Part shown: piece by piece, positions 17,026-17,309 of the stretch
Numbering within the stretch: the stretch's first letter is position 1
Layout: each line of letters starts with the position of its first letter
Source: Baffinella frigidus
Taxonomy: Eukaryota; Cryptophyceae; Cryptomonadales; Baffinellaceae
DNA length: 17,309 nt
NCBI GenBank assembly: GCA_026770585.1
Contig: MU647100.1
Span: 163,376-180,684, forward strand
Direction of reading: 5' to 3'
The notes under the pieces: model-generated
The model's database searches: none
Told to the model about the DNA's origin: nothing
What the model saw: the letters and a program-made list of their open reading frames with translations, nothing else
Position numbers and translations under genes: made by a program

Positions 17026-17175
17026 GTGCGCTTTAATCTCCGCAAAAGCATTAATTGATTGCTTTTGGCGCATCGAAATTTACTACACAAACTCTGTACT
17101 ATTGCTAAGATTACCTAATCGTGTGACAAATTTCGTTGCCCAAAGGCAATTAATTCATACTTCTGCGGAGGTGCG
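17021..17175 (+). mobile_element. Foldback/MITE-like element with inverted repeats
   Basis: The inverted repeats are 17038-17081 (starting ctccgcaaaagcattaattg) and 17128-17170 (whose reverse complement starts ctccgcagaagtatgaatta). By hand alignment 37 of 44 columns match, and both end in cgaaattt. About 46 bp of unrelated sequence lies between them. A 10-bp direct repeat, cggaggtgcg, occurs at 17021-17030 and 17166-17175 and overlaps the right inverted repeat, so exact element ends are unresolved. There is no coding capacity. It could be a non-autonomous DNA transposon or an introner-type element. Confidence 0.65.
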
Positions 17176-17309
17176 ATTCTTCGCCTTCCCGGCGCTGCAC
17201 TAGGCTTATCTCAAAGAATGCATTAATTAATGTCTCACCTGCCAACGAACATTACAATGAAAATTTCTACAGCACATCTTTCTCTCCCTTACCCCCCCCC
17301 CCCCCCCCC
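17026..17309 (+). other. AT-rich tail, probable intron running out of the window
   Basis: Base composition changes sharply from very GC-rich coding sequence to AT-rich sequence containing a foldback element, the 12-bp palindrome cattaattaatg at 17221-17232 and a terminal poly-C run. It starts at a usable donor (CGGAG|GTGCGC). No protein resembling the upstream family is visible in any frame. The open frame to 17203 is about 60 codons of unrelated composition. Confidence 0.6.
17292..17309. repeat. Terminal poly-C run
   Basis: Eighteen consecutive C close the window. A homopolymer at the very end suggests an assembly break, and its true length cannot be known. Confidence 0.9.

Noticed and set aside
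17026-17203. In-frame extension of exon 6 to the stop at 17201-17203 as the genuine C-terminus
   Set aside because: This stretch is AT-rich, formed by the inverted-repeat element, and does not resemble the rest of the protein. It remains possible as a truncated product but is less likely than splicing at 17026.
1-17309. tRNA, rRNA or other RNA genes
   Set aside because: No cloverleaf-like or rRNA-like segments were seen. The non-coding parts are short introns and the AT-rich tail.

Overview
The window reads as nuclear DNA of a microbial eukaryote, probably an alga. It is GC-rich coding sequence interrupted by clear GT-AG introns, and it encodes one enormous multi-domain surface protein. One intron is built almost wholly of CCCTAAA-type heptamers. 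This is the telomere repeat type (TTTAGGG) of green algae, plants and dinoflagellates, so those lineages are favoured. The species cannot be named from the sequence.

Layout: everything lies on the + strand and belongs to one gene that is open at both ends. Exon 1 (1-10467) is an uninterrupted run of IPT/TIG (immunoglobulin-like, plexin/transcription-factor type) repeats. It starts in the middle of a repeat, so the true start is upstream. From 10468 to 14182 the gene is cut by five introns, all phase 0, at 10468-10737, 10864-10975, 11552-11762, 11847-12043 and 13964-14182. Joining the exons restores unbroken TIG repeats across four of the introns. I count about 46 TIG units, ending near 13316. 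A unique ectodomain follows, in exon 5 and most of exon 6. Then come a transmembrane segment (16484-16546), a cytoplasmic basic stretch, and two more hydrophobic segments (16802-16855 and 16913-16981) whose spacing and sequence recall the start of the polycystin-1/PKD channel-like membrane region. At least about 5,340 residues are encoded here.

The last 280 bases turn abruptly AT-rich. They hold a foldback element with 43-44 bp inverted repeats and end in a run of 18 C, probably the contig end. The likeliest reading is a splice donor at 17026 followed by an intron that runs out of the window.

The most interesting points are: three introns made of related 7-nt A/C-rich repeats, one of them telomere-like; a five-repeat block of TIG units copied about 4.4 kb downstream with near-identical DNA in its centre; an intron with three copies of a 17-bp motif that contains a branch-point-like core; a foldback element with direct repeats at a possible splice site, resembling introner elements; and TIG units in which the conserved cysteine pair is lost or moved as a pair.
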